A stretch of 64,000 bases of DNA. Source: Reticulascus tulasneorum. Lineage: Eukaryota; Ascomycota; Sordariomycetes; Glomerellales; Reticulascaceae. The stretch's first letter is position 1; the number at the start of each line of letters is the position of its first letter. Both the position numbers and the translations under genes were made by a program. The stretch lies in assembly GCA_001557505.1 (NCBI GenBank), contig LSAX01000011.1:2046001-2110000 (forward strand), given 5' to 3'. Positions 47,794 to 60,186 of this stretch are shown one piece after another. The notes beneath the pieces are model-generated. The model was given only the letters and a program-made list of their open reading frames with translations. It was not told the origin of the DNA and did not search any database.

Positions 47794-49146
47794 TCAACCT
47801 TGCTGTTCCTCCTGGACCACGACGCCCCACTCGTGCTGCTCGTTTCCATACATGATATCCTTCAGCCAGCCCTTGATCTTGAGCGTAAACTCCCCGCCGT
47901 CACCGCCCTTGCCCATGGGAATTGGGATGTCGCTTCCCCGGTGGTGGATAAGCGAGATCGGGCAGACAAAGAACTAAAAAAAGATCATCACGTCAGCAGG
48001 GTGCATCGTCGATAGCGCATTGTGGGGATGATGACTTACAGCAGTTCCTGCGGCAAACGACTCCACTAGTCGCCCCTCCGCATGAGCCTCAACTACCTCG
48101 TCGATTGTGTAACGTCGTTCGACAACTTCAACTTCCTTCCCTATTCTTTCTCGCGCCAACTGAACAACACTTCTTCGGGTGATGCCATCGAGGATGAGCC
48201 TATCGTCCAGCGGTGCGGTGACGAGTTCCAAGTTTCCCTCTCTGGTCCTCCAGAGCACGAAGAAGTTGCTGGCGCCGGCCTCGGTGCAGTACTGCTCCTT
48301 TCCGTACAGCCACAGAATCTGTCCGAATCCACGAGCCCGTGCTTCTTGGGTCGCGAGCAGGGAAGGGCCGTAGTTGGCACCGACCTTGGCGTACCCAAAG
48401 CCGCCGACCCAAGCTCGAACCATGTCCTCTGGGCTGGTGTGCAAGCGCATGCCGCCAACTGGATTGTCCATTCTTGGCATATAGCTTGCGATGATGTAGA
48501 GCATGGCCGATTTGGGTGCCATGACACCGAGCTGGGGGTGAGTGCCGATCATCGTGGGGCGGAGGTAGATGAAGCTACCAGGCTGAGTTTTCGGCAGCCA
48601 CTTCGGTCCGTCAACGGCCATGAGGGCCAGAATGAGCTTCTCGAGCTCGGCCGGTTCGAAGCCAGGCAGGGAGATGCGCAAGGATGACATGCGCATTCTT
48701 TCCGCGTTGCGATCAGGGCGGAAGAGACGGAGTCGTCCGTCGAAACCTCGGTACGCCTTCAGACCTTCGAAGCACTCGGTGGCATAATGGAGAACGGAGG
48801 CGGTGGGCATCAGGGAAATCGGCCCGTAGGGTCGAAGCTCAGGGGCTGACCAGCCAACTCCTGCCTTCCAGTTCGCAGCAATCATATGGTCGGTGCAAAT
48901 GGTTTCGTCCCCTTCGTTCGCAGTTGACTCATCTGGTACAGTTCGGGGGTTGGTGGTGTACTGGTAGACGAGCTTGGACGCGTCGAGACCCTGCACTTTG
49001 GATGTAGTGTGTCCGTTGGTGTGTCCATTGGCGTTTCCATTCTTGGTGGGCCCGGAAGCCAGCTTGTGCTCTATGGCAGACGACGTCAAGTCAATATCCT
49101 GTTCGCCATGGTGGCTGGTGGTCGGTGAGATGGCAGCTGGGGCCAT
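47794..49146 (-). CDS. Branched-chain amino-acid aminotransferase
   Basis: Exons 49146–48040 and 47973–47794 total 1,287 bases (428 residues). The ATG at 49146 is the first in the frame; upstream codons are open but lack an ATG. The fold-type IV PLP enzyme is clear from HYATECFEGLKAYRG, RLFRPDRNAERM, SFIYLRPTMIGT, the PLP-lysine region GYAKVGANYGPSL, CTEAGASNFF and ILDGITRRSV. The second exon restores FFVCPISLIHHRG and the C-terminal end. It transfers amino groups between Leu/Ile/Val and 2-oxoglutarate. The N-terminal 75 residues are Asn/Gly/His/Thr-rich (NGNANGHTNGHT) and not an obvious mitochondrial presequence, so a cytosolic form is more likely. Confidence 0.92.
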
Positions 49147-51356
49147 GATGATTGGTGGGAGGGAGCTTGGAGATCTGAGACTATAGGACGTGGATGAAGG
49201 ATGGCTAATGAGACGCAGCACCTCGAAAGGAATGGGATGGTAGGTCTTAAAAGGGAGAAAGCCAAGCCAATTATAAGAGAAAAGAGGAACAGACAAAGGT
49301 TCAGGTTGCACAGGATGGGTCTGAAGTTTATAAAGGTTACTTGGAAAGGGTCCATGCTAGGAGCGAGTTGGGCAGGTGACTGGCCATTAGCTTGCCTGCC
49401 AATGGGTCAGGGGCGTATCCTCCTAAACTGGAAACATGAAGGGCGCTTGATGGAGGAGCTTGTGTGTGTACTTTGTCAAGCTGTCCCACCGGCGGGCCTT
49501 CATGCAAGATGCAAGATGCGCGATATGAGATACGTATCAGTATCCACAGCGATACGGCGCGGCCGGCTTGACTGGAACCGGCTGTACGAAGCGAAGCCAA
49601 CGGCGAAATCGAACACGTTGAGGAAAGTTTTTCAAGCACTCACTCGGCGCTGAAAAGACTTTTTTTTCCTTCTTGATGATCCACCGCGGTTTAGCGAAGG
49701 GAAAAAAAGGTTTCTTTCATCATCAGTAAATCTCTGACCCGAAGGTCGCCTCCTGATGGTAGCCGCCCGGAAAACTGGTTGGGGATCGGCGACATTTTGG
49801 GGCGGACTTGATTCGGCGGCGGGGCATATGGAGGACCTTGAAGGAGTCACGGCGAGGACACCGACGAAATTTGGCCAACAAACTTGACGGCTCAAGCGCA
49901 GCCGATATCGCAGATTTCGGTGGATTTATATACCAACCAGCGGGTAAAGGCACAATATTCAGACCGTCTTGCACATCAAATGGCTTGCGTTGGCGTCGCG
50001 GAGGCATTTCGATCACAGGAGCAATGGGCGGGGGATTCCATCGCATCGCATCCAGGTGACGACGACGACCGAAGAAATGAGGGCGTGGAACCAGAGCGGT
50101 AGAAATGCGGAATTGGGTTTTGGCGGGGTTCATTTCCGTTGCTAGCCGTGTGTACACGCGCATTCTGGGCCGATGGTGGGGGATTTTTCTCCCACTACCA
50201 GCAAGTCACTGACTAGCAAGGTAGTTGGTTGGGATCCTTGCCTTCAATCCAGCCTTCTCGAAACACGACTGGCTAGAGGGAGGGAGGTGAGGGGGGATGA
50301 TTGGAAGAGAGAACAGGTCGCCGAATGTAACCACTTTGTGGTCTACCATACCCGTATATGCCAGGGAGCACCAATATGGCAGCACGCAACGGAGCTTCGG
50401 GGCGAGCTAGCATCATCGACGTGGTCTACTAATTACACTGCCTAGCAAACAGGATCCGGGACCCAGGATCCGAGTGGGGACAGAGAGAGGAAGGGAAAGA
50501 TAAAAAGAAAGATAGAGAGAGATCTCACTTTTTACGGATAGGATTCTTGACGGACCAGGGACGGACCATTGGCGTGCTAGTGGGGTAAATCGAGATCTCA
50601 ATTACATACCTACATTGGCACGACTGGTAGGTTGATCGATACGGGACGGCCACAATGGACACGGGGCGAGACAAAATGACGTTTGGATGCGGGAAGAGCC
50701 CCCCCCCCCCCCCCCCCCCAACAGCTTATCAACTGCCTAAGGTAGATCAGCGGTGCAGCCCATCAACCCCATCTCGTGGCATAGATACTCTAGTCCGTAC
50801 AAAGGTGCTGCTTTCGGACCCTTGTCCAAGATACATGGCGAATCCTCCGAGGATCCCGGCACGAAACCCCGCGTTCGTCTGCGGCCGTCTCACTGAGCTC
50901 CTCTTCCCCTTCGTGGCTTAAGTAGAGGGTTGCTATAGGCATTCTCCCCCGCGAGTGGTAAGCTCGCGCTGACATGGCTGCTACAACGTGACCGGGGTGT
51001 GCCGGGCGTGTGTGTCCCAGATCGGATGACTGACGAGATTGGAAGGCTCCTGGATGCCGAGACTAGTCTATTCTGTCCGTTCCTGAGCCGCAACCTCTGG
51101 GAAAGGCCATTGCACAATCGAAGCAGCGTAAATACAATATCCATGCTTCAAATCACTGCTTTTCTAGAAGTTGCTTAGGCACATGCCCAGACCGATATCT
51201 AAGAATCATCAGATGAATGACGAGACACCGAAAACCCTCGCATGTCAAGAACAGTATAAGTTATTCCCTTTCCTGGGCCACGACCTGTTGAAGGCCCCCA
51301 CCCCATAAACTCCAAACCCCATGCAAATCTGCCGAGATCTAATCTCTAAATCATGC
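49147..51356. other. 2.2-kb intergenic region with a C21 run
   Basis: No gene is supported. The part next to the aminotransferase start probably holds its promoter. A run of 21 C at 50699–50719 is the only remarkable element. Short open frames (for example 49201–49653) have no family pattern. Confidence 0.5.
50699..50719. repeat. Poly-C homopolymer (21 C)
   Basis: An unbroken run of 21 C bases lies in intergenic DNA. Such runs are hard to count by sequencing, so the true length may differ. Confidence 0.8.
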
Positions 51357-52860
51357 TCAAGCCCTCGAGGCCTCCTTCTGACGCTGTTCCTCCTCGAGTA
51401 TCTCCCTCTGTCGTGCGGCCGCCTCTACTCCCGCCTTCATTCCCTTGGCCTTCTGTCGAGCCTCGTACATGTCTCGGCTCTTCATGATTCGTTGAACAAT
51501 GGTCCCGGCATTCACCTCCGAGAAGACGTGTTGCCCCACCTCTTTGAAGATGCCCATCTCCTTGGGTGCCGTGTACGGGTCGTACGTCAGCGGCATGAAG
51601 GATGTAGGTCCGTGGTAGACCGCGTCAGGGGTCCCCCAGTGCAGAGAGGTGAGATAGGACTTGGTTGGTGTAAATGGTGCCCCGAAAACCACGGCGTTGA
51701 CATACTGTACCATAATCAGCGAAATTCAAGATCAAGAAACGGGATGGGAATATAACACATACTCTGCATTGCAGGACGCACAGACCGCGCTCGTACATGT
51801 TCATGATCGGATAGTTCACGCCCTTCCAGTGATTGATAACTTCGTCGTCGTGCATGCCCGCGACGACGAACACGGGCGGATAGTCGCCGCCCTTACCAAT
51901 GCGTTCGTTGGTAGCCTGCTCCGAGTACCATCCATCCTCTCGGGCGAGATCTTCCTCGGCCTTCATGACAAGTCGCAGAAACTCAATGTGGCCACTCGAG
52001 AACAGGTCGAAGCCGCCGTCGACGTAGACCACTCGCTGGCCCAGTTTGGGTCCGGATCCTTTCAAGAATTGCTGGAACACCCCCTTCTCCTCCCTTGTGT
52101 TCTCAGTCTGAGCCTCATCAGACGCGGACCAAAACCAGATGTCCACCCCGGGATTCTTCCCTGTCTCGTCCGTTGCGTACAGCTTCATCCGGTCCGTCAT
52201 GGACTTCCCTTCTGCCTTGACCTCCTCCACGGTGCCGTTGCCTTCCTCGCCGCCTAGACGCTTCTCCAAAGACTTGATGAAGTGGGTTCTCGTGCACAGA
52301 AGCATCCTGCCCACCAGATCCGTCGTCGAGATACTGGGGGTGCGCTTAACCACCTTGAATCGGCCTGCAGCCTTGACGAATCGATAGCAATCCTCGCCAG
52401 CACCATCCGAGGTGATGTCGTCGCCGTGTACAACGTATTGGCAGCCATAGTGGCTGATCCAGTCCAGCTGTGTGACGTATGGAGCTTTACCGATGGACTT
52501 GGTTACCCACCGACAAGCATCGACAGCAGACAATCTGGGCGATATCAGAGACTGCGGCAACTACTACACTCTACCGTTTTGAACTCACCTTTCTTCCAGG
52601 GTCATCACTGTTGGCCCCTTATTTTCTAAAATCGCCTCATCTGAGTGTACGCCAATGTACAACTCGCTGCCCAGTTGACGAGCCTGGACAATAGCTCCGG
52701 CATGACCTGAAGGTGTTTATTAGATTATGCATATGCCAACTAAGTGGTTGTTTCACAAACCGTGATGGAAGAAGTCGAAGCATCCATCAATCCAGATGCG
52801 ATCATCCAATATCTCAGGCGCTGGCTCGCCAGGTGGGAATTCGGAGTCTGAGGCCACCAT
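51357..52860 (-). CDS. ECT1: CTP:phosphoethanolamine cytidylyltransferase (ECT1/Pcy2)
   Basis: Exons 52860–52761, 52706–52589, 52534–51763 and 51704–51357 total 1,338 bases (445 residues). Two cytidylyltransferase domains stand in tandem, as in this enzyme. The first has IDGCFDFFHHGHAGAIVQAR (HxGH nucleotide site), LYIGVHSDEAI and TVMTLEER. RWVTKSIGKAPYVTQ, YVVHGDDI and SISTTDLVGRML follow. The second has YVDGGFDLFSSGHIEFL, where the first His of HxGH is replaced, as is usual in the inactive second domain. PPVFVVAGMHDDEVINHWKG and VVFGAPFTPT follow. The enzyme makes CDP-ethanolamine for phosphatidylethanolamine (Kennedy pathway) in the cytosol. All introns are 54–58 bases. Its start faces the NACHT gene, 1.2 kb away. 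Confidence 0.93.
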
Positions 52861-54067
52861 GTTTGCACTTGGGTGCTGCTTCGCGACGATCGGCGAAATT
52901 CTAAAGTTGCGACACGAACGATGGTCACAGAGTTGACATACGAAGAAGCTTCACTAACATGAGGCTTGGGAATATGCAGTTTCGCCGTAAGATTTCTTAC
53001 TGGGCTGGGAACAAGCTGGAACGGAGAGTGGCGGTCCAATCTTCGAAATTTAGCATGGGAGAGCGTGGCGGTGGCTTCCCCTCCGTCCCACTTGGTGGCC
53101 CCGCTAAAATTACCTGGCCGTCCCAATTGATTGTTTTGCGGCGTGGAGAAGCCCTGCGAGGCGCACAAAACACGCTGGTGGCCACTATAGATAGCTTTGC
53201 CGCTTCAATAGCTGAGGTACATCATGGATGACTTACAATTACCTATACCTGGTACATCCTTCGGCATGGCCAACCTTTTCCTCCTTAGTACTCTGTTGAA
53301 GAGGAAAAGATGGAACTTGAGCTTCAAAGGAAGACTAAGCTGAACCAACGGTTCATATCCACGTGAGAGGCTTTCCCTATTTGCATCTAATTTGTCGCCA
53401 AGCATAATGGCTGCGATTGCCGTTGGCGAAAAGGCAACCGGCCAGTTATGCCGCTGTGGCGCGGCCACTTCGTTTAGAATGCTCTGCAGCAGTCATACAA
53501 ATGAAGGTGACCGTATACCAGGAGGTGTTGGTGCCAACATCCACGCCATTCTTCGGGCAACCTGCAAGGCAGGCAAATGCCCGACACAGCCTGGCGCTTA
53601 GCTAGCCCTGTCACAACCGAACCAGTATCGACGACCTGCAGGCTGCCGCAGACCATTCGGCATATATGGGGATGGGCTGCCACGCCAATAGCTACACAAA
53701 TGCTTACCTCGGATGCGATCCCCTGCACTGGGCTATATGAAAGCGGCAAAATAGGATACATCTCTACTGATGATAAACAAGGTTGCGAGACAAACTCCTA
53801 TTCTAATAGCTCGCCATCCACATAGGCAAGAAGTGCAGTCCGAGGATCACAGGCGTGTATCTTGCCGCGTCAACTGGATGCATATGGAGATCTATCTCGA
53901 CTTCGGCGAATGGTAGTCCAACCCTTCGGTATCAACATCAAACTCTGGATAGACCTCAACCTGGTATAAGAACGAAACAGGTGCTACCTCGTCCTACCAT
54001 TGGGCTCCTCGCAACTGTGGTGTGACGGGAATGCTGGATTCTTCCGGAGGCTCCAAACTAGATCGCC
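52861..54067. other. 1.2-kb divergent intergenic region
   Basis: The region lies between the starts of ECT1 and the NACHT–WD gene. Open frames on both strands in 53200–53830 overlap each other and lack splice context or family signatures, so none is called. Confidence 0.45.
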
Positions 54068-57000
54068 ATGGTGAGTAAATTCATCATTTCATGTAACTTG
54101 ATCCCAATTGTAACGCGTTATTTAGCTGAAACGCCTTCTTTCGAGCAACAAGAGCGATTTCGAAAACGGGTCCACGAGTGGAGCATCTGACGCCCAGCTT
54201 TCCACTGCTGTGCTCGACTCTAGCCCGGAGCGCCGTAGGAAGAGGGAGTTGTTACTTTTTCGTCCTGCGGCAGCAAGTAATCAGGTTGACCGCAGTCCTT
54301 CAACAGGGCCCTCTGATTATGGGCTCTTTGTCATACACCAACCCGAATTTCCCTCTCTTGACATCATCTTCGTGCACGGCCTGGGAGGGCATCGTCAGCG
54401 TACGTGGTCCAAGAACCATGACCCATCTCTGTTCTGGCCGGGGTTATGGCTCCCCTGTGATCCGGATGTTGGCAGGGCTCGAATTATGACCTTTGGCTAT
54501 AATGCTAATTGGCTCGGGACGACCAAAAATACTAACAATGTTACCGACTTTGCCAAGGAGCTGCTGTTCGAGATGCGCTTCGCTAAGGATGAAAACGGCG
54601 GGGATCTGGGCCTCGGAACGAAGCCTATTATCTTTGTCGTTCACAGTATGGGAGGTCTCGTCGTCAAGAAGGCGTGTCTCCTTGGCATTCATGACGAGAA
54701 CTACAAGGAGGTTGTCCGTTCCATATCTGCCATTATCTTTCTATCCACTCCTCATCGCGGGACTAATTTCGCCGGAACCCTTAATCGAGTGCTATCAGTA
54801 TCCTTCCAATCCCCAAAGAGCTTTGTTTCGGATCTCAACAAGAGCTCTTCTGCTCTCGAAGAACTGAATGAGCAGTTTCGCCACATAGCGCCAAGCCTCT
54901 CGCTCTGGTCTTTCTACGAGACACTCGCAACAGCGATCGGTCCAAGGAGAATACTGGTACTTGAAAAGGACTCGTCTATCTTAGGGTACCCAGGCGAGAT
55001 TTCCAGACCTTTGCACGCTGATCATCATGGTGTCTGCAAGTACTCGGGCCCAACAGATTCCAATTATATTAGCGTCCGCAACGCTATCAAGTCGCTGGTG
55101 GTACTATTTCGGTCCAAGTCAGCCCTGGAAGCGGAAGCAAAGAGTCTTGAGGACATGACCTATATTCAGGAGCTATTCCGTAACTGCCCAACCTCCGACG
55201 TCGATTACAGTACTCTCCGGCGGCTTTGGGTCCCGGAAACATGCAAATGGTATCTTCAAGAACCGGAGCTCAAATCTTGGATCAAGTCATCCCTTCAACC
55301 ACAGGTCCTGTGGTACATCGCGCCTCCTGCTAGTGGCAAGTCCGTTCTCGCAGCTTTTATGATCGATTACCTCCGAAGTTTGGGTTTGGCTTGCCAGTTC
55401 TTCATGTTCAGGTACTCTGATCACAGCAAGAGCTCGCTCGCTAGTCTCTTCAAGGCCTTTGCATTTCAGCTTGCGCAAGATCTTCCTGAATTCAGAGCAT
55501 CTCTCAACGGATCATCAAACACGGAGTGCCTGCGCCAACAGCCGGCTGATCCCTTACTAATTTGGCGGAACCTATTCGAAAGGAGCTTTTTCAAGATGAA
55601 GCTTGAAGGTCCATTCTACTGGGTTATCGATGCTCTAGATGAATGCGAATCACCCAAAGCTCTCTTGGATTGCTTGGGGAGCCTCGCCGATGCGGCGGTA
55701 CCTTTGCGGGTCATGATCTTGAGCCGGAATACGGATTCCATCTCCATTGCCTTCGATCGAATTTCGTCTGTTATTCCAATAACGAGAATTGAAAAAGCAA
55801 GCCCAAACCATACTCAGCAGGACATTGCCATCCTTGTTAAACGAGAGATCAGCCATATACGGGGGGCAGAGGAGTTTAAGCAGCGGCTGATCAGCACTAT
55901 AATAGCACGCGCTAACGGAAACTTCCTCTGGACAAAGCTAGTTCTTGATGAGCTTGTTGACTGCCATACTGAAGAGGGCATCCAAGAAGTCCTTGATGAA
56001 GCTCCTGCAGACATGACCCAGCTATATCAACGGATGGAGCGAAACCTGCTGACCTCGACACGGAAGTCCAACAAGCCGCTGATACAAGCTCTGTTGGAGT
56101 GGTCTACGTGCGCACAAAGGTCTCTCACCTTAAGTGAGCTTACGCATGCCCTTCGGCCTGAATATCCTAGACTTCTCGATCTTCGATCGACAATCAACGA
56201 CATTTGCGGCCAGTTTATACAGATTGACGATGATAGTAAAGTTAACATACTTCATCAGACTGCACGAGAATACTTCACTCGGTCAGATGTTAGCCAGCTG
56301 CATATTGACACCCACGTCACACATGAACGGTTGCTGAAACAAGCCCTGATGGTATTGGGTGACCATGATCTTCGTTGGAGACTCGTCGAAAACCAGCACA
56401 CGCTCCAAGCAAGCGAGCCCTTCGTATTTTACGCTGCAGAAAATTGGGCATTCCACCTTGGTCAGAGCCACGTATCTACAACCGAGTCCCTGACCTATTT
56501 GGCAAGATTTTTCCGAAGTCCTGCGGTCCTGGTTTGGATACATGCACTCGCACTGCTTCGACGACTGGAGATTCTTGTCAGCGCTTCCAAGACTTTGAGC
56601 ATTTTCGTCAGCAGCCAAAGAATGCAAAATGCGTCGAAAAGCACGATGATCCATCGTGTATCAGATCTCGAGCTGTTAGACGAGTGGGTTGCTGATCTCA
56701 TTAAGCTCGTCGGAAAGTTTGGTCGAAATCTCGTCGCAGATCCCGGAGGGATATACAACACCATTCCTGCACTCTGTCCTCAAAAATCTATCATTTACCG
56801 ACAATTCTACGATGCGAACTCAACTCAAGTCAAGATACTTAGGGAGGATGCCACATGGAACGATAACCTCGGCCGACTTGTACTCCCTAGTGAAGCACAA
56901 GCTTGGAATGTTGCCTGTGCTGGGAAGCAACTGGCAGTACTTGCATCGACCGGCCGTGTCCACATCTGGGACTCATCCAACTTCACTGAGGCTGAAGCAA

Positions 57001-58985
57001 TATCGCATGGAGAGCCTATCACAGCTATGGCACTGAACGGTAATGGGGGAAAGCTTGCTACATATGGACTCAAGAGTACCAAGATATGGTCAGTCCCTTC
57101 CGGGACCTTACTTCTAACAACAGCGAATCCGCCACACACCAAAGCAATGGCCATAGTCTTCGCTGAAAATGATCGCAGACTACTCGTGGGCGGCGATGAT
57201 AACATCATACGACACATTCGTTGCGATGAGTTTGAGCAAGGGTGGCAGATTCTCAACCCAAGTCTACTCAAAGACACAGCACGTATTAATAGAGCCATTG
57301 TTAATTCCCCAATGTGCCTAGCATTCAGCGGTGACAATATGAAGGTTGGAGTGTCATATAGGGGAGCACCGCTCTCAGTTTGGAGACTTGTCGATGGACG
57401 ATGTATCGGCAGATGCAAGAGAGCTGGGGATGATCAAGGCGAGCAGCGACGTTCCTCCTCGAATTGGTTTGCGGTAGATCGACTCACATGGAACCCCGTG
57501 ACCGGTCATATTTTGGGCATTTACCGAGACGGTTTGGTCTTTAAGTGGCATCCCGTTAGAGGCGAGAATGTCGAGGCCCGGTGGGCTGCTGATGAAATTG
57601 CAGCAGATCCCAATGGGAAGTTATTCGCAACTAGCAGCAGCAACGGTTCAGTCCGCATCTGGGACTTTGCATCCTTCGCCCCCATATACCAGTTGTCTTC
57701 CGAGGATCTCGTGACCGGACTGGCCTTCAGTCCCGACTCCCGACGATTCTACGACCTCCGCGGCGGATCTGTCAACGCTTGGGAACCCAGCAGCCTGGCG
57801 CGTTTCCTTGAGAACGATGATCATTCCAACGATTCCAGTAGCGAGGTTAAACCACCTACAGCACTTCTTAAGTATTCGGAGGAGTACGTGACTCGTTTTG
57901 AAGCCATCACTGCTTTTGCACCAGGACCCAGCGGCTCATGGTATTGCGTTGGCTATGAAGACGGATCGGCACGAGTATTTCACACAGGCCAGGTCGAGGG
58001 CTTAGAGCTCGCAAGATTCCACAACTTCCTCGACATATCACACATATCCTGGAGCGCAGATGGCCGTTATATTGCAGTTGCAGATCTTGCAGGAGACATC
58101 CAAGTCAAGTTGCTCAACCCCACTGGCAAAAGCGACATGAATATCTCTTCTTTACCCAACCCGCATATCAGTCTTGGAGACCAGAACATAGAAGGCCTGA
58201 GCTTCAGTGCCGATTGCCAACTATTACTCATATCGACGCAGAAGAGCGGGTTTGTCTGCTCTGTCAATGATGGCAAGCTCCAAGCTTGGTCGAATTTGGA
58301 AGACGCAGGTCACCGCAAATGGTTGTCCCATCCCACCATGCTAGATGTTCTCCTAGGCTTTGGCCCTAGAAACGTCCAAGCCTATGACTGGAGAAGCCTT
58401 AAGCATATATGCTCTGCTGATTATCATGTAACCGACCCTCGAGAGGAACATCCGAGCGGAGTCGGAAGTTCCGGCCACGGAACAGAGGGCTTTGCAAGAC
58501 AGTCCCTCTCTGACACGTCCAGTGATGTCTGGACAGTCACAAAAGCCTTTTTGACTCAAGACAAAAACTTCGTTCTTTTCCAAATCAAGAGCGAAGTCAA
58601 CACCGGTGGCGCCGGTAGAAAATTGTTTCTGGTTGAAGTTGAAGATCTTGCAACAACTATTAATGGAAAACAGCCACTACGTACTCTAGACGTCAAAATT
58701 CCAACGGAAGTGGCGTCTCAAGTTAATGTGCCTCTTGGCGTCCTTTCGGGAATGAGATTCGCTTTCCTCGACCAGGATCTGTGGCTTTGCATTTGCTCAC
58801 TGGAACACGCTCTCGATAGGCACAACCCTGAGGGTTTCCAGAGGTTCTATTTCATCCCAAGAGACTGGGTTGGCAGAAGTAGTATCAACTGCAGTGTGTT
58901 GACAGAAGATGGTACCCTTTTCTGGCCTAAGGATGACCGGGTAGTGCTCTTCGAAAGCCAACTGGACGAGCCTGGGTGGTCTTAG
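54068..58985 (+). CDS. Hydrolase–NACHT–WD40-like STAND receptor (fungal NLR-like)
   Basis: Exon 1 (54068–54070) is only the ATG. After a 55-base intron (GTGAGT…TTTAG), exon 2 (54126–58985) gives 1,620 residues in all. Residues about 55–310 are an alpha/beta-hydrolase (DUF676/PGAP1-like) domain: IIFVHGLGGHRQRTW, the Ser motif FVVHSMGGLVVKKA near 173 and FLSTPHRGT. A NACHT ATPase follows. Its Walker A is APPASGKSVLA (near 400) and its Walker B is YWVIDALDECES (near 500), with ARANGNFLWTKLVLDEL downstream. From about 925 on come degenerate WD40-like blades (STGRVHIWDSSNF, SSNGSVRIWDFASF). This is a known type of mould NLR architecture. Members are thought to sense non-self and set off cell death or other responses. 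The ligand and effector role of this one are unknown. The gene shows no frameshift. Confidence 0.9.
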
Positions 58986-60186
58986 CTTGGATGGTGCTCC
59001 ATCCGTCTTCTTACTTTTTTCTCCTGTATTTCATACTTCAAGTACATCGGTTGTATACATTGAATGGCCCAGATCATGCCTTCCGAAGGCGAATTTAGGT
59101 GGGATTAATGTTGTGTATGACGTTCTCGTCCCAACCTCTACTTCCTTCATATTGCGGTAGTGGTGTCAGCCTCCTAACTGGTGGCCACCGAACTAATATC
59201 CGATTGGTGACGTGTTTCCAATCGCCTATCGCGATTTGGATGGGCTTGCCGATGAGATTTCGCCAAATCTTCAGGTGGCTTCGCCACAAGCCAAATCGTC
59301 TAGGCAACTACACGGGCGATTCAGACGGTGTTCATATTTTGAACTCCAGTCCGCAGAGTTAAAGCAATATTTGTTCACACTGCGGTATCGCTCTCCATCA
59401 TGCTGCATCACTGTAACCAGGAGCTTTGAATGGATGCGCATCTCGATAGAATCTTTATGGTATCAAAGGGTTCCACCATTGATGGCAAAGTCGAGGACGC
59501 GCATGAGCTCCACCAGTGCAAGCTGGGGTTCCGTCGGCCATGGTTTCAATTGCAGAATGCCGAGGCTTGATAAATATTCTGAAGAATCTTCATTGATTGA
59601 AGGTTCTACTGACGTAGACATAAATTCAGGAGGGTACTCGTACATATCCATTTGCAGAAGAAATAGCTACGTAGGATCTTGGCGCATCTCGATATCAAGT
59701 GCCACGTGCCTCTCACATGCCTTCTCATCTCCGGCGTGAAGTGGTTCCTGGATTTCAATATTCGCTGCCCAGCAGGGGTTGCCCCGACTTCGAAGCATGC
59801 GGCTAGGTGGGCCTAAAAACGTTTCTTGAAGCTCCTAAACGTCTTAATTGATAAACGTGGTCGATCCACGGCCATCACCCTTGCTCGGCACGTTGTCAAT
59901 CGATTGGCGAAAGACAAGGGATCACCAACTTTACTGCTGACGTTCCACATCGCCAACCCCAACCACTCGGTCCTGACCACCGGAAACAGAAATGCAATGG
60001 AGCCTTCCCGGTGTTATTGTAGCATTTGCTGGTAAAGTTGCTCCGGCATTGGAGGCTACCGTTGACCAGCTCTTTGGATTCTGATAATGGATCCCCTGGA
60101 GCTTATTTATACGATGTCCCGCTCGTTGCAACATCGTCATGTAGACCAGATTATCTCGTGCATCCATTCGCCAATCTAGCTTCAAG
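58986..60186. other. 1.2-kb intergenic region
   Basis: No gene is supported. A 176-codon plus-strand open stretch (59212–59739) and a short minus-strand one (59463–59651, ending LVELMRVLDFAINGG) were considered, but neither has clear family or splice support. Confidence 0.45.

Noticed and set aside
53205..53830. Small genes between ECT1 and the NACHT–WD gene
   Set aside because: Several overlapping frames on both strands have similar lengths. None shows domains, a sensible start or introns.
59212..59739. Possible gene downstream of the NACHT–WD gene
   Set aside because: The 176-codon plus-strand frame is of low complexity and Ser/Arg-rich, overlaps an equally plausible minus-strand frame and matches nothing I know.
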